In this document: piece after piece, positions 52,680 through 61,876 of the stretch
Numbering within the stretch: the stretch's first letter is position 1
Layout: each line of letters starts with the position of its first letter
Source: Epilithonimonas mollis
Lineage (GTDB): Bacteria > Bacteroidota > Bacteroidia > Flavobacteriales > Weeksellaceae
DNA: 64,000 bases
NCBI RefSeq assembly: GCF_900142325.1
Contig: NZ_FRAM01000004.1
Location: 62,001-126,000 of the forward strand
Reading direction: 5' to 3'
Made by a program: the position numbers and the translations under genes
Notes under the pieces: generated by a model
What the model was told of the DNA's origin: nothing
Database searches by the model: none
The model's input: only the letters and a program-made list of their open reading frames with translations

Positions 52680-53030
52680 TTATTCGTTATGGAGAAATGC
52701 TTTTTTCTCCAATAGTTTTTCCTCAGATTCCACATGATCTTCATCGGGGACACAGCAGTCTACAGGGCAAACCGCCGCACATTGCGGTTCCTCGTGGAAG
52801 CCTTTACATTCGGTACATTTATCCGTCACGATGAAATAATAATCATCACTCACGGGCTGCTGTGCTGCATCCGCATTCACGGTGAGCCCTGATGAAAGGA
52901 CTACCATTCCTTTCAGTGCTGTTCCTTCTGATGCTTTCCAATCTACTGCTCCTTCATAGATAGCGTTGTTCGGACATTCCGGTTCACAAGCGCCACAGTT
53001 TATACATTCGTCTGTTATCTTGATAGCCAT
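52680..53030 (-). CDS. 4Fe-4S dicluster ferredoxin
   Basis: This 116-aa electron carrier binds one cluster at CINCGACEPECP (residues about 10-21) and the second at CTECKGFHEEPQCAAVCPVDC (about 72-92); the larger spacing in the second motif is typical of the YfhL/dicluster type. The 50-residue insert between the clusters (with VDWKASEGTALKGMV) is common in Bacteroidota versions. Redox partner unknown. It diverges from the acyl-CoA reductase gene across a short region with a promoter box in each direction. Confidence 0.93.
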   Translation of the reverse strand: MAIKITDECINCGACEPECPNNAIYEGAVDWKASEGTALKGMVVLSSGLTVNADAAQQPVSDDYYFIVTDKCTECKGFHEEPQCAAVCPVDCCVPDEDHVESEEKLLEKKAFLHNE

Positions 53031-53045
53031 TGCTATATTTATTTA

Positions 53046-53063
53046 TATTTTTGTGCAAAATTA
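53046..53063. promoter_or_regulatory. divergent -7 boxes between ferredoxin and acyl-CoA reductase genes
   Basis: TATTTTTG (53046-53053, plus) and TAATTTTG (53063-53056, minus) both fit TAnnTTTG and lie side by side in the 50-bp gap, so the two genes may compete for polymerase. Confidence 0.5.
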
Positions 53064-53080
53064 CAAAAAAAAAGCCAGCT

Positions 53081-54115
53081 ATGCTGAACGAAAACAAAAT
53101 TTCAGGACTCGAAAAACTCGGTATTTTCATTAATGATTTTATTCAGAACCATGAAGATAATTACAATGAGAAAGAAGAGCGAATGGCTTATCTGATGACA
53201 CGTTCCGAGATAGAAAATCCGTGGTTCACCCAAGAAAATCAGAGATACAACCTGCAGCAATGGGCAAGTCTTTTCACTAAAGAAAATATTATGAACTGGC
53301 TGTCCAAATATCAATTATCCAACGAATCCAAAAGAGTAGGACTTATCTTGGCGGGCAACATCCCGGCTGTCGGTTTTCACGATATTATTTCGGTGGTTCT
53401 GAGCAATCATATCCCTATTATTAAATTATCATCAAAAGACCTATTGATGCTACCTTTTCTATTAGAATTGTGGAACGGATTTTCTAATCACGAGATCGAA
53501 TATCACATTGTTGAAAGACTGGAGAACTTTGATGCGGTGATCGCAACCGGAAGCAACAACACGGCAAGATACCTGGAATATTATTTCAAAAACAGCCTGA
53601 GCATCATTCGGAAAAACAGGACTTCCGTGGCTGTTCTGAAGGGCGACGAAACCGATGAGGAACTGCAGCTACTGGCTGATGACATTTTCCGGTATTATGG
53701 ATTAGGCTGCCGGAATGTGACAAGATTACTGATTCCGCAGGACTTCCTGCTTGACAGGTTATTCGAGAATTTCATCAATTATAAAGATGTCATCAATCAT
53801 CATAAATACGCTAATAATTATGATTACAACAGAGCGATCTACCTGCTGAACCAGGATCAGTTCTGGGATAATAACTTTGTGATGCTGAAGGAAGACGAAA
53901 AGTTATTCAGCCCGCTGTCTGTGATTAATTTTTCCCGTTATAACACATTGGAAGAAGTGAAAGCATTTGTAGAAAATAACAGAGACGAGATTCAGACAAT
54001 CGTTGCAAAGCCGGAGCTGGGACTGGACACCATTGGTTTCGGAGAGACACAGAACCCTTCGCTGGATACGTATGCCGATAACGTGGATACGATAGCTTTT
54101 CTCAGTGTCGTATAG
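53081..54115 (+). CDS. LuxC-like acyl-CoA reductase
   Basis: This 344-aa (from ATG 53081) relative of LuxC-type acyl-CoA/aldehyde dehydrogenases is known from Bacteroidota. RVGLILAGNIPAVGFHDIISVVLSNH (nucleotide region), IATGSNNTARYLEYYF and YYGLGCRNVTRLLIP, with the likely nucleophile Cys, are visible. The frame extends 17 codons upstream, but these run through the promoter region. Activity (acyl-CoA to aldehyde) is predicted from family; no luminescence genes are present. Convergent terminator downstream. Confidence 0.83.
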   Translation: MLNENKISGLEKLGIFINDFIQNHEDNYNEKEERMAYLMTRSEIENPWFTQENQRYNLQQWASLFTKENIMNWLSKYQLSNESKRVGLILAGNIPAVGFHDIISVVLSNHIPIIKLSSKDLLMLPFLLELWNGFSNHEIEYHIVERLENFDAVIATGSNNTARYLEYYFKNSLSIIRKNRTSVAVLKGDETDEELQLLADDIFRYYGLGCRNVTRLLIPQDFLLDRLFENFINYKDVINHHKYANNYDYNRAIYLLNQDQFWDNNFVMLKEDEKLFSPLSVINFSRYNTLEEVKAFVENNRDEIQTIVAKPELGLDTIGFGETQNPSLDTYADNVDTIAFLSVV

Positions 54116-54144
54116 GTAAAACAACGCAGGATAAATATAGACAG

Positions 54145-54172
54145 AAACGGATTCGCAAGATTCCGTTTTTTT
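54145..54172 (+). terminator. terminator after acyl-CoA reductase gene
   Basis: AAACGGA, ten-base loop, TCCGTTT followed by TTTT. A short stem but with a good T-run. Confidence 0.65.
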
Positions 54173-54179
54173 ATTGAAC

Positions 54180-54444
54180 AGATTAATATTGTATCCATAT
54201 TTTAAATATATTTGTCAAACACACACGAATGATGTTAATATGATTTTTCAGAACCTTTTCTGCCTTTCCCTGGCAACCATTTCACATCCGCAACTGCGTT
54301 TCTTCAGAATTCTCCGACTCCAATGTCATCCCGTCCGTATGTAATAGCGGGGTGATGTGAGGCACCAACAGGGCGACGGTGATCTTGAAATATTGTTTGG
54401 TGTGTGTCGATATAATAATTCAATAACAATTAAAAAAGAAACAA
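54180..54444. other. gene-free gap with possible RNA structure
   Basis: About 265 bp without a convincing gene. Base composition at 54250-54380 is higher in GC than neighbouring gaps. It can form TCATCCCG / CGGGGTGA (about 54325-54352) around a 14-base loop, and its two ends carry ACACACAC and GTGTGTG. A 34-codon frame (from about 54241) exists but has no recognisable features. The segment could be a structured RNA or the remains of an older gene; I see nothing decisive. Confidence 0.35.
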
Positions 54445-54714
54445 ATGGCTTTAGAAAATTTATTCAGCCTGGAGTTCACAGAAGCTGAACTGGCAAAACT
54501 AGATGAAGGACTTGGTCTGATAGAAGGCGTCCTTATCGGGAAAACTACAAACCTGACTCCTGAACAGAAAAAGCAGTATGGCAGCATCGCCGAGCAGAAC
54601 AAACTTTTTGTGAACAAGGCAAAAGGCCTTATGGAACAGGTGCCACAGCACGTTCCGGTATTTCTGGATAAGGCAGAGTACGACAGGGATTATTTGAAAT
54701 GTTTTGCCTCGTAG
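54445..54714 (+). CDS. small helical protein ending inside a REP element
   Basis: This 89-aa protein is unrecognised by name. The central GKTTNLTPEQKKQYGSIAEQNKLFVNKAKGLMEQ resembles the first half of a small helical Bacteroidota family that, from memory, is about 120-150 residues long. The last four codons and the stop (CFAS then TAG) are made by the palindrome GCCTCGTAGAGGC of a REP doublet at 54706. I infer that the REP inserted into or replaced the 3' end and truncated the protein. The start has an A-rich lead. Function unknown. Confidence 0.6.
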   Translation: MALENLFSLEFTEAELAKLDEGLGLIEGVLIGKTTNLTPEQKKQYGSIAEQNKLFVNKAKGLMEQVPQHVPVFLDKAEYDRDYLKCFAS

Positions 54715-54780
54715 AGGCTACTGTTAATAGATATATATGTTGCGCCAAAAACAAGCTCCGGAGGAGCGACCTGTTAAAAT
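54706..54780 (+). repeat. solitary REP doublet
   Basis: Palindromes GCCTCGTAGAGGC (54706-54718) with tail CTGTTAATAG and GCTCCGGAGGAGC (54755-54767) with tail GACCTGTTAA. Order, spacing and tails match the doublet beside the transposase at 13340-13406, so this is a dispersed copy 41 kb away without a transposase of its own. Confidence 0.8.
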
Positions 54781-54845
54781 ATTGACACGCTGGCAAAGAC
54801 TTCTTGCTCGTGCCAACTGATATAATACGGGCTAGCAGTAAAAAC

Positions 54846-54873
54846 AAAAGCACAGATTCATAAGTGCTTTTTG
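54846..54873 (+). terminator. possible terminator downstream of the REP doublet
   Basis: AAAAGCAC, ten-base loop, GTGCTTTTT. It may end transcription from the small gene before the M16 protease gene. Confidence 0.6.
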
Positions 54874-54959
54874 ATTTTATTCAGAGTAACAATTTTCAAC
54901 AATTGACAACTAATAAAAATGTTGCGTAAATTACGCTCCGAAAAAATAAAAGTATTACT

Positions 54960-57872
54960 ATGAAGAAACTATTTATTTCGATTTCACTATTATTTATGAT
55001 GAATGCAATGGCACAGAAATTTGAAACGCAAACTGCTACAGATAAACAAGGTTACACATATGAAACCGTAAAAAATGACCAGTCAGGTGTAAGGGTTTAT
55101 ACCCTGAAAAACGGACTGAAAGTCTATCTTGCAAAAAATGATGACGCTCCGAGGATTCAGACTTACATCCCTGTAAGAACTGGTTCTAATAATGACCCGA
55201 GCGATAATACAGGATTGGCGCATTACCTGGAACATATGGTTTTCAAAGGAACGTCGAAGTTGGGAACGAGCGATTGGGCAAAGGAAAAAGTTCTGTTGAC
55301 CCAGATTTCTGATTTGTACGAACAACATAAAGCAGAGAAAGATCCTGCCAAGAAAAAAGCATTATACAAGAAAATCGACGAAGTGTCCCAGGAAGCTTCA
55401 AAATATGCGATTGCCAATGAATATGACAAAGCTATTTCTTCTCTTGGTGCAACAGGAACCAATGCCCATACTTGGCTGGACGAGACGGTTTACAAAAACA
55501 ACATCCCCTCCAACGAATTGGAAAAATGGCTAAAAGTTGAAAAAGAACGTTTCTCAGAATTGGTTTTGAGATTGTTCCACACAGAATTGGAAGCGGTTTA
55601 CGAAGAATATAACCGTGCTCAGGATAATGATGGACGTCTTGTTAACTATGCCATGATGGAAGCACTTTTCCCAAAACATCCGAATGGTCAGCAAACGACT
55701 ATCGGTACTTCAGAGCATTTGAAGAGTCCTTCTATGGTGGCAATTCATAAGTATTTTGATACATATTATGTGCCTAATAATATGGCAGTCGTTTTGGTTG
55801 GAGATCTGGATTTTGATAAAACCATAAAATTGGTGGATCAATATTTCGGAACTTTCAAATACAAGGAACTGCCAATGAAGAAAATGGTTTCGGAAGAGCC
55901 AATGACCAGCATCGTTTCCAGAACCGTAAAAAGTCCTTCCACTCCAAGAATGACAATGGCCTGGCGAACGGATTCCAACGCAACTCAGGAAGCAAGATTG
56001 GCAGATGTTGTTGCTGAAATATTGAGTAACAGTGGAGATGCAGGATTGATTGACCTTAATATTAATCAAAAACAAAAAACGCTTGGCGCTGGAGCTTATG
56101 AGTCTCCGTTCAAAACTTATGGGGCATTTGTTTTAAGCGTGGTTCCGAAAGATGGACAGAGCTTCGATGATGCTAAGAAACTATTATTGGAACAAATCGA
56201 TTTGGTTAAAAAAGGACAATTTCCGGATTGGATGCTGAACGCGATCGTGAATGATCTGAAAGTCCAGAGAATGAAACGTTGGGAAACGGCTGATGGTCTG
56301 GCTACAACATTATATTCAACATACATCGGCAACAGAACCTGGGAGCAGGAACTGGACGAAATCAATCAATACGAAGCGATTACGAAAGCTGATGTTGTGA
56401 AATTCGCAAACGATTTTTTTAAGGATAATTATGTTGTAGTTTACAAAGAAAAAGGAGTGAATGACAAATTGGTTCGTGTAGAAAACCCGGGAATCACGCC
56501 GATCAAATTGAACAGAGATGCGCAATCACCCTTTCTGAAGGACATTATCAATACCAAATCTTCTGACATCAAACCAGAATTTATTGATTTCAAAACTGCC
56601 ATCGCGACTTCGACCATTAAAGATAAAAAAGTAAGCTTCATCAAGAACAAATACAATGAAGTAGCTCAGGTGAATTATGTTTTTCCTTTCGGAACAGATA
56701 ATGACAAAGAGCTGGCGCTGGGTGTAACAGTTCTCCAGTATCTTGGAACAGACAAATACACACCGGAGCAACTGAAGGAAGAGTTCTACAAACTGGGAAT
56801 CACGAATCAATTCAGAACGACCAATGACCAAATGATTATTGCGCTAAGCGGATTGGAAAGCAATATGAAAAAAGGTGTGGAGCTGATGAACCACTGGATC
56901 AATAATGTGAAAGCTGACAAAGCCATCTACGATCAAACGGTGAATACGATTTTGGAATCCAGGGAAGTTGCCAAAAAAGATAAAACCAGAATCATGGCAG
57001 CTTTGACAAATTATGCCAAATTCGGGAAAGATTCCAGACTGACGGATGTGATTTCTAAAGAGCGCTTGAAAAGCATCAACGTGACAGAATTGATTTCGAA
57101 AATCAAAACCCTGAACGAGTATCCTTATGAAGTTTTTCTTTACGGTGAAAATCAGAAAGGACTGGAAAAAGCGGTAAAGCCTTACATTGTCAACACCAAA
57201 TTACAACCTGCTGCAGCAAAAGTTTATGCTGAACCAGTAACTGCCGGAAAAGTCTATTTCACACCTTATGACATGGTTCAGATGGAAATGGCAAAAGTGG
57301 CAAAAGCCGGGAATGTGGATGTTGCCAACTTTGGAAAAGCAAGTGTTTTCAATGAGTATTTTGGACGCGGACTGTCTTCGATAGTGTTCCAGGAAATCAG
57401 AGAAAGTAAGTCTCTGGCCTATTCTGCTTACGTTTCTTATGCCAATGCCACGGAGAAAAACCATCCGAACTATGTTACGACTTATATCGGGACCCAGGCA
57501 AACAAATTGCCTTTGGCTGTAGCTGCAATGGGCGATCTGATGGCAGAATTACCACAGATTCCGGCTCAGTTTGAAAATGCAAAAGGATCTGCTTTGAAAC
57601 AAATTGCTTCTAACAGAATCAACAGGACAGTGATCTATTACAATCAGTTATCATTGAAAAAACTGGGAATTGATTATGATGTAAGAAAGGATATCTATGC
57701 AGAAATCCAGAAACTGACGTTACCGGAACTGACCAGTTTCTACAACACCGAAGTGAAGCCGTTGCAGTACAACACAGCCATCATCGGTAAAAAAGAAAAC
57801 CTAAATATGGAGTCTGTCAACAAAATGGGAGAGTTCAAAGAAGTGAGCTTGGAAGAGATTTTTGGATATTAA
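54960..57872 (+). CDS. M16 (pitrilysin-like) zinc metalloprotease, double-length
   Basis: This exported peptidase of 970 aa has a signal peptide (FISISLLFMMNAMAQ). The inverted zinc motif HxxEH lies in GLAHYLEHMVFKGT with the distal Glu in EAVYEEYNRAQ. Two M16 repeats follow: the first with the active site, the second (about residues 520-970, with VFNEYFGRGLSSIVFQEIRESKSLAYSAYVSY) inactive, as in pitrilysin/PqqL-type proteins. Likely periplasmic, degrading peptides. It is monocistronic with its own terminator. Confidence 0.93.
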   Translation: MKKLFISISLLFMMNAMAQKFETQTATDKQGYTYETVKNDQSGVRVYTLKNGLKVYLAKNDDAPRIQTYIPVRTGSNNDPSDNTGLAHYLEHMVFKGTSKLGTSDWAKEKVLLTQISDLYEQHKAEKDPAKKKALYKKIDEVSQEASKYAIANEYDKAISSLGATGTNAHTWLDETVYKNNIPSNELEKWLKVEKERFSELVLRLFHTELEAVYEEYNRAQDNDGRLVNYAMMEALFPKHPNGQQTTIGTSEHLKSPSMVAIHKYFDTYYVPNNMAVVLVGDLDFDKTIKLVDQYFGTFKYKELPMKKMVSEEPMTSIVSRTVKSPSTPRMTMAWRTDSNATQEARLADVVAEILSNSGDAGLIDLNINQKQKTLGAGAYESPFKTYGAFVLSVVPKDGQSFDDAKKLLLEQIDLVKKGQFPDWMLNAIVNDLKVQRMKRWETADGLATTLYSTYIGNRTWEQELDEINQYEAITKADVVKFANDFFKDNYVVVYKEKGVNDKLVRVENPGITPIKLNRDAQSPFLKDIINTKSSDIKPEFIDFKTAIATSTIKDKKVSFIKNKYNEVAQVNYVFPFGTDNDKELALGVTVLQYLGTDKYTPEQLKEEFYKLGITNQFRTTNDQMIIALSGLESNMKKGVELMNHWINNVKADKAIYDQTVNTILESREVAKKDKTRIMAALTNYAKFGKDSRLTDVISKERLKSINVTELISKIKTLNEYPYEVFLYGENQKGLEKAVKPYIVNTKLQPAAAKVYAEPVTAGKVYFTPYDMVQMEMAKVAKAGNVDVANFGKASVFNEYFGRGLSSIVFQEIRESKSLAYSAYVSYANATEKNHPNYVTTYIGTQANKLPLAVAAMGDLMAELPQIPAQFENAKGSALKQIASNRINRTVIYYNQLSLKKLGIDYDVRKDIYAEIQKLTLPELTSFYNTEVKPLQYNTAIIGKKENLNMESVNKMGEFKEVSLEEIFGY

Positions 57873-57894
57873 TTCTGATCATCTTAAAGTATAA

Positions 57895-57926
57895 AAAAAG
57901 TGGAGCAGAAGTGCTTCACTTTTTTG
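57895..57926. terminator. bidirectional terminator
   Basis: AAAAAGTGGAGCA, loop GAAG, TGCTTCACTTTTT, with one G-U pair, between the M16 protease gene and the convergent Pmp3-like gene. Confidence 0.85.
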
Positions 57927-57959
57927 TTTTTATAATCAAAGTAATTATACCTGATTCAA

Positions 57960-58160
57960 TCAATTCTGATTTTCCCTGATTGCTCTGATCAATTCCTGAT
58001 TGCGTTTTTCTGCTCTGGCATTATTAAGAGACAATGCTGCCCAAATCGCTGCCGGAAGCCAACCTAAAACAGTGATTTGTAAAATGAAACAAATAATAGC
58101 AGTAATGATCTTTCCTCTCACAAAGAACGATACGAAGGGTAGCAGAATGGCTAATAGCAT
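57960..58160 (-). CDS. YqaE/Pmp3-family small membrane protein
   Basis: This 66-aa protein has two hydrophobic helices (LLAILLPFVSFFVRG and IITAIICFILQITVLGWLPAAIWAAL). The Pmp3/YqaE pattern is recognisable in the P-F-V-S-F-F-V-R-G turn and LGWLPAAIWA. Members are stress-related membrane peptides of uncertain mechanism. The C-terminal 20 residues are charged (NARAEKRNQELIRAIRENQN). It is preceded by a 150-bp gap where I see no other gene. Confidence 0.85.
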   Translation of the reverse strand: MLLAILLPFVSFFVRGKIITAIICFILQITVLGWLPAAIWAALSLNNARAEKRNQELIRAIRENQN

Positions 58161-58312
58161 AGTTTAATTATTTCAGTAAATATAGTCAAATATCAGTGAT
58201 AGGCAGCTGAACAGGCTGATAATATAACATTTTAACAGATAGCTTATTTTTAGTTTTTATTTTACAACAATATTTTCTGTATAAATGAGTTTATTGTTTA
58301 CCCGGTTGTAAA

Positions 58313-59764
58313 ATGTTGAAATTATTTCTTATAGAATTCCTGATTATCTGTAATATTACCATTACAGCTCAGAATAATTTTAGCTTTTCCAATGACGTTT
58401 ACAGTGGAATTAATTCCGCAGTTTTATCGCCGGCAGAACCTTTTCTAAACCCCAATCCTTGGGATATCAATCTGTTTTCGCCTGATGTATTTTTACAGAA
58501 TGATTATGCATATATTTCTCAGAGCAGTATTATGGGCTTGCGAAATGCAACGATAGAAACCGCTAACCCAAAGAAAGGAATTACAGGAGAAAATCAAACC
58601 AACGTGTTTGACTTTTATAAGAAGGATAAGGTAAATTTTCTGTTTTCTTCAGATATTATGGGACCATCCTTTTCAATAATCACCAACTTCAGAGAAAAAA
58701 AATACGTCTTTGGAATATTCACCCGATTAAGATCTCAGGCTTCGGTTCTTGATCTGGATAATTATTTTAAATATGGAAATCAAATGATTTCGCAGCCTGA
58801 TTATTATGAAATGAAACCTTTCTCTTCGATTATCATGAACTGGAATGAAATCGGACTGAATGCAGCCACCACAATTTTTCACTATTCTAATAAACAATGG
58901 GTTATCGGCTTGAATCTGAAATATGAAATGGGTCTGGATGCCGCTCACATAATCAGTCAGCAAAATATCACGCTTACAGCTACAGAGCCGGATTTGGGTA
59001 CAAATCCTGATAAAAAAAACATCTATGCCTCGGATTATAATGTATCTGTGAATTATATTACCAATTATAATTCTGAAAAAAAAAGTTATGATTACAAACA
59101 GAATGGAATGGGTTTAGGCGCAGATCTGGGCCTGACGATGGTAGACAAAAATCCCGGAGAAAATGAATATGAATCCAGATTTTCTTTTAATATTCTGGAT
59201 TTGGGTTTTGTTAATTTTAAGCAAGGGCTTAATCATAATTTTGTAAATGGTAATAAGATATGGCTGCAAAATAACCCGGATTTTGAAAACCTGGAAATTG
59301 AAGGTCCTGAACAGTATTTGAAATTATTGAGTAAAGAAGCTTACGCTGATGAGAAAAGGTCATTTACAAGCAATGGTTTCAAAATCGGTTTGCCGACAAG
59401 CCTCTATTTTAATTACAGCAGGAGAATAAAAGAAAACCATTTCATTAATTTTAACTGGATCCAGCGTATTCCGGTTTTAGAGAATTCTTTAAAAAGAAAT
59501 AACAGTATGAATATTAATTATTCTGTTCAGAAAGCCGTCATTGGTTACGGGATTTCTACAAATCTTTCGGAGTACAGGAATATTCAGTTTGGTGGTTATT
59601 TCAGAATCGGGCCATTGATTCTGGGTAGTGAAAATGCTTTTCCCTTATTGTTTAAACAAAAGAAGCTTCATGCCGCTCATTTTTATTTGGCAATCAAGCT
59701 GTATCCGTTTTGGGATAATGAAATGAAACGTCACAGAAGAAAGAAATGTGATTGTGAGAAGTAA
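58313..59764 (+). CDS. DUF5723-type outer-membrane beta-barrel-like protein
   Basis: This 483-aa exported protein has a signal peptide (LFLIEFLIICNITITAQ). The mature part starts NNFSFSNDVYSGINSAVLSPAEPFLNPNPWDINLFSPDVFLQNDYAYIS and continues as alternating amphipathic strands. It contains GLGADLGLTMVDKNPGENEYESRFSFNILDLGFVNFKQG and finishes with aromatic strands (FYLAIKLYPFWDN). This matches Bacteroidota proteins annotated as DUF5723, probably outer-membrane barrels with unknown cargo. It abuts mgtE convergently with only a 1-bp gap. Confidence 0.75.
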   Translation: MLKLFLIEFLIICNITITAQNNFSFSNDVYSGINSAVLSPAEPFLNPNPWDINLFSPDVFLQNDYAYISQSSIMGLRNATIETANPKKGITGENQTNVFDFYKKDKVNFLFSSDIMGPSFSIITNFREKKYVFGIFTRLRSQASVLDLDNYFKYGNQMISQPDYYEMKPFSSIIMNWNEIGLNAATTIFHYSNKQWVIGLNLKYEMGLDAAHIISQQNITLTATEPDLGTNPDKKNIYASDYNVSVNYITNYNSEKKSYDYKQNGMGLGADLGLTMVDKNPGENEYESRFSFNILDLGFVNFKQGLNHNFVNGNKIWLQNNPDFENLEIEGPEQYLKLLSKEAYADEKRSFTSNGFKIGLPTSLYFNYSRRIKENHFINFNWIQRIPVLENSLKRNNSMNINYSVQKAVIGYGISTNLSEYRNIQFGGYFRIGPLILGSENAFPLLFKQKKLHAAHFYLAIKLYPFWDNEMKRHRRKKCDCEK

Positions 59765-59765
59765 T

Positions 59766-61028
59766 TTATAATAATTTTCCCGTCAGGAATAAACCCGCAA
59801 CAGAAAAATAAATAATCAGTCCCGTGACATCAACCAATGTCGCAACAAAAGGCGCTGAAGAAGTTGCCGGATCGAGTTTTAATTTTTTAAGAATAAACGG
59901 AACCATAGATCCTGAAAGAGTTCCCCAAAGTACAATGGCTACAAGAGAAATCCCGACACTTAAGCCTACGTATGGCCAGTATTCTCCGTAGTTGAAAAAT
60001 CCTGCTTCATGCCACACCATAATCCTTAAAAAACCAATAATACCAAGAATACTTCCCAGAAACAATCCGGTAAATATCTCTTTTCGCATCACATACCACC
60101 AGTCTTTCAATCCTATTTCCTGAAGTGCCATCGCACGGATGATTAAAGTTGCAGCCTGTGATCCGGAATTTCCCCCACTTGAAATAATCAGCGGAACAAA
60201 CAATGCCAACACGACTGCTTTCTGGATTTCATCTTCAAAATAACCCATTGCAGAAGCGGTCAGCATCTCTGAGAAAAATAAAATGATCAGCCACATTCCT
60301 CTTTTTTTAACCATCTCTATAAGAGAGGTTTGGGTATATGGAACATCCAAAGCCTCAAGACCTCCAAACTTCTGGATGTCCTCCGTATTCTGCTGTTCAA
60401 TCTGGTCAAGGATATCATCAATCGTAACGATACCGACTAACACGCCATTTTCTGTGATAATTGGCAAAGCACTCCGGTCATATTTTTCAAAATACGGAAC
60501 AGCATCTTCTTTAGAAGTGGTTGTAGTGATGGCTACAAAATGATTGTCAGAAAGCTCAGAGATCATCTGGTCTTCATCTGCCAACAGGAGGGAACCGATC
60601 GTAATATCATCTATCAGCCGGTTTCGTTCATCAACAACATAGAGAAAATTGAGTGTCTCTACTTTTTTTCCAACCTTTTTGATTTGTTGAAAACATCTTT
60701 TTACCGTCCATTCTTTTCTGATCTGGACATAATAGGGTGTCATCAAACGGGCAATAGAGTCAGAATCATAGCCAAGAAGTTTGAGAGCAACACGCCTCTC
60801 CTGGGGATTCAGAAGGTTGATGGAATATTTGATCAATTCATCCGGAAAATCTTCAAAAAGCTGTGTCCTGTCATCGGGAGACATTTCGTTCAGGATATCG
60901 GAAACCTCGTGGCTGGCAATACTTCTGATAGTATCTTCCTGGAAATCAGGGTCAAGATGCGAAAACACTTCCGCCTTTTCAGATTTGGGAAGTTTCAGAA
61001 ACTGCAGGATGCGTTCTTCTGCCGGCAA
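59766..61028 (-). CDS. mgtE: magnesium transporter MgtE (start uncertain)
   Basis: This magnesium channel of the inner membrane has an N-terminal helical MgtE_N domain (to about residue 100), two CBS domains with [19 protein letters not shown] and [22 protein letters not shown], and a C-terminal pore with five hydrophobic segments including [26 protein letters not shown] and the conserved [43 protein letters not shown]. The given start is a TTG at 61028. The reading frame continues upstream in good family-like sequence ([19 protein letters not shown]) to about 61095 without ATG, GTG or TTG, so the true start may be non-standard. Confidence 0.9.
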   Translation of the reverse strand: MPAEERILQFLKLPKSEKAEVFSHLDPDFQEDTIRSIASHEVSDILNEMSPDDRTQLFEDFPDELIKYSINLLNPQERRVALKLLGYDSDSIARLMTPYYVQIRKEWTVKRCFQQIKKVGKKVETLNFLYVVDERNRLIDDITIGSLLLADEDQMISELSDNHFVAITTTTSKEDAVPYFEKYDRSALPIITENGVLVGIVTIDDILDQIEQQNTEDIQKFGGLEALDVPYTQTSLIEMVKKRGMWLIILFFSEMLTASAMGYFEDEIQKAVVLALFVPLIISSGGNSGSQAATLIIRAMALQEIGLKDWWYVMRKEIFTGLFLGSILGIIGFLRIMVWHEAGFFNYGEYWPYVGLSVGISLVAIVLWGTLSGSMVPFILKKLKLDPATSSAPFVATLVDVTGLIIYFSVAGLFLTGKLL

Positions 61029-61163
61029 TTTGCTCAGCGTTTCGGCAACGTCAGCAGCATTTAATATGATGTCTTGTTTCTCGATTTCTACGGATTTTGC
61101 TTTGCAAAAGTATTAAAAATCTTAGGAATTACAGAGAAAACGGGTATTAAAATTATGTAATAA

Positions 61164-61742
61164 TCAGATGGTTGGATTACCTGTAATCTGTAGATTTTTC
61201 AGCTCTTTACTGATTTTTCTGATGGCACCTTTTGTCCCGATAATTACAGAGTTTTCGGCACTTCCTAATAATCTGCCATTGCCTTTATAGGTATCATAAG
61301 CGGTTTCCATCACGAAAACACCATCAGCATTATAGACTTTCATACTCACAATAACCTGATTAGAAAACACATACTTTCCGAATCCGACTTTGAAATATTT
61401 CACTTTCGGAACAATGGCCACATCTGCATTGTTGTTTCTGCAGATGTCTTTTATAGTTCTGATATCTACTTCATCAAATAAAATAGGTGTGTCAACCTGC
61501 AGGTATTTCAGATTTCCGAAGGATTTCATCTGATCGGATGTTGCTGTATAAAAGGCAGCGTATGTTGGTTCCTTGATCTCAGAAACATCAGGAAAAACCT
61601 CAGGATTAAAGTAAAGAACCGTTTTGACTTTGGAGATTTTGGCATTCTTATTGAAGTAAAGCAGGCTGTCTCCAAAATTTGCACATGAAACCAGGAGTAT
61701 TGAAAATAAAAGACCTAAATAAATGGATAGAGTTTTTTTCAT
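61164..61742 (-). CDS. lipoprotein of unknown function
   Basis: This 192-aa lipoprotein uses ATG 61742 (MKKTLSIYLGLLFSILLVSC); an upstream start at 61766 would put eight residues before the signal peptide. The mature domain is mixed alpha/beta with regularly spaced strands (KVKTVLYFNPEVFPDV, ADVAIVPKVKYFKVGFGKYVFSNQVIVSMKVYNADG, FVMETAYDTYKG). The beta-strand run resembles periplasmic lipoproteins that assemble large envelope structures, but I do not assign a family. It diverges from polA. Confidence 0.7.
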   Translation of the reverse strand: MKKTLSIYLGLLFSILLVSCANFGDSLLYFNKNAKISKVKTVLYFNPEVFPDVSEIKEPTYAAFYTATSDQMKSFGNLKYLQVDTPILFDEVDIRTIKDICRNNNADVAIVPKVKYFKVGFGKYVFSNQVIVSMKVYNADGVFVMETAYDTYKGNGRLLGSAENSVIIGTKGAIRKISKELKNLQITGNPTI

Positions 61743-61863
61743 TGTATTAGTTTTGCAAAAATACAACCATTTTTCAATTATTGTATCAAAAATTTAAGAT
61801 TTTTTAACAAAATCATTTTTCATTTTTATCAAAGCTTTATATATAATAACCGGTTCAAATTAT

Positions 61864-61871
61864 TACTTTTG
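61864..61871 (+). promoter_or_regulatory. -7 promoter box of polA
   Basis: TACTTTTG fits TAnnTTTG and ends only 5 bases before the ATG at 61877, so the polA mRNA may have a very short or no leader if this box is used. Confidence 0.4.
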
Positions 61872-61876
61872 TTTTT

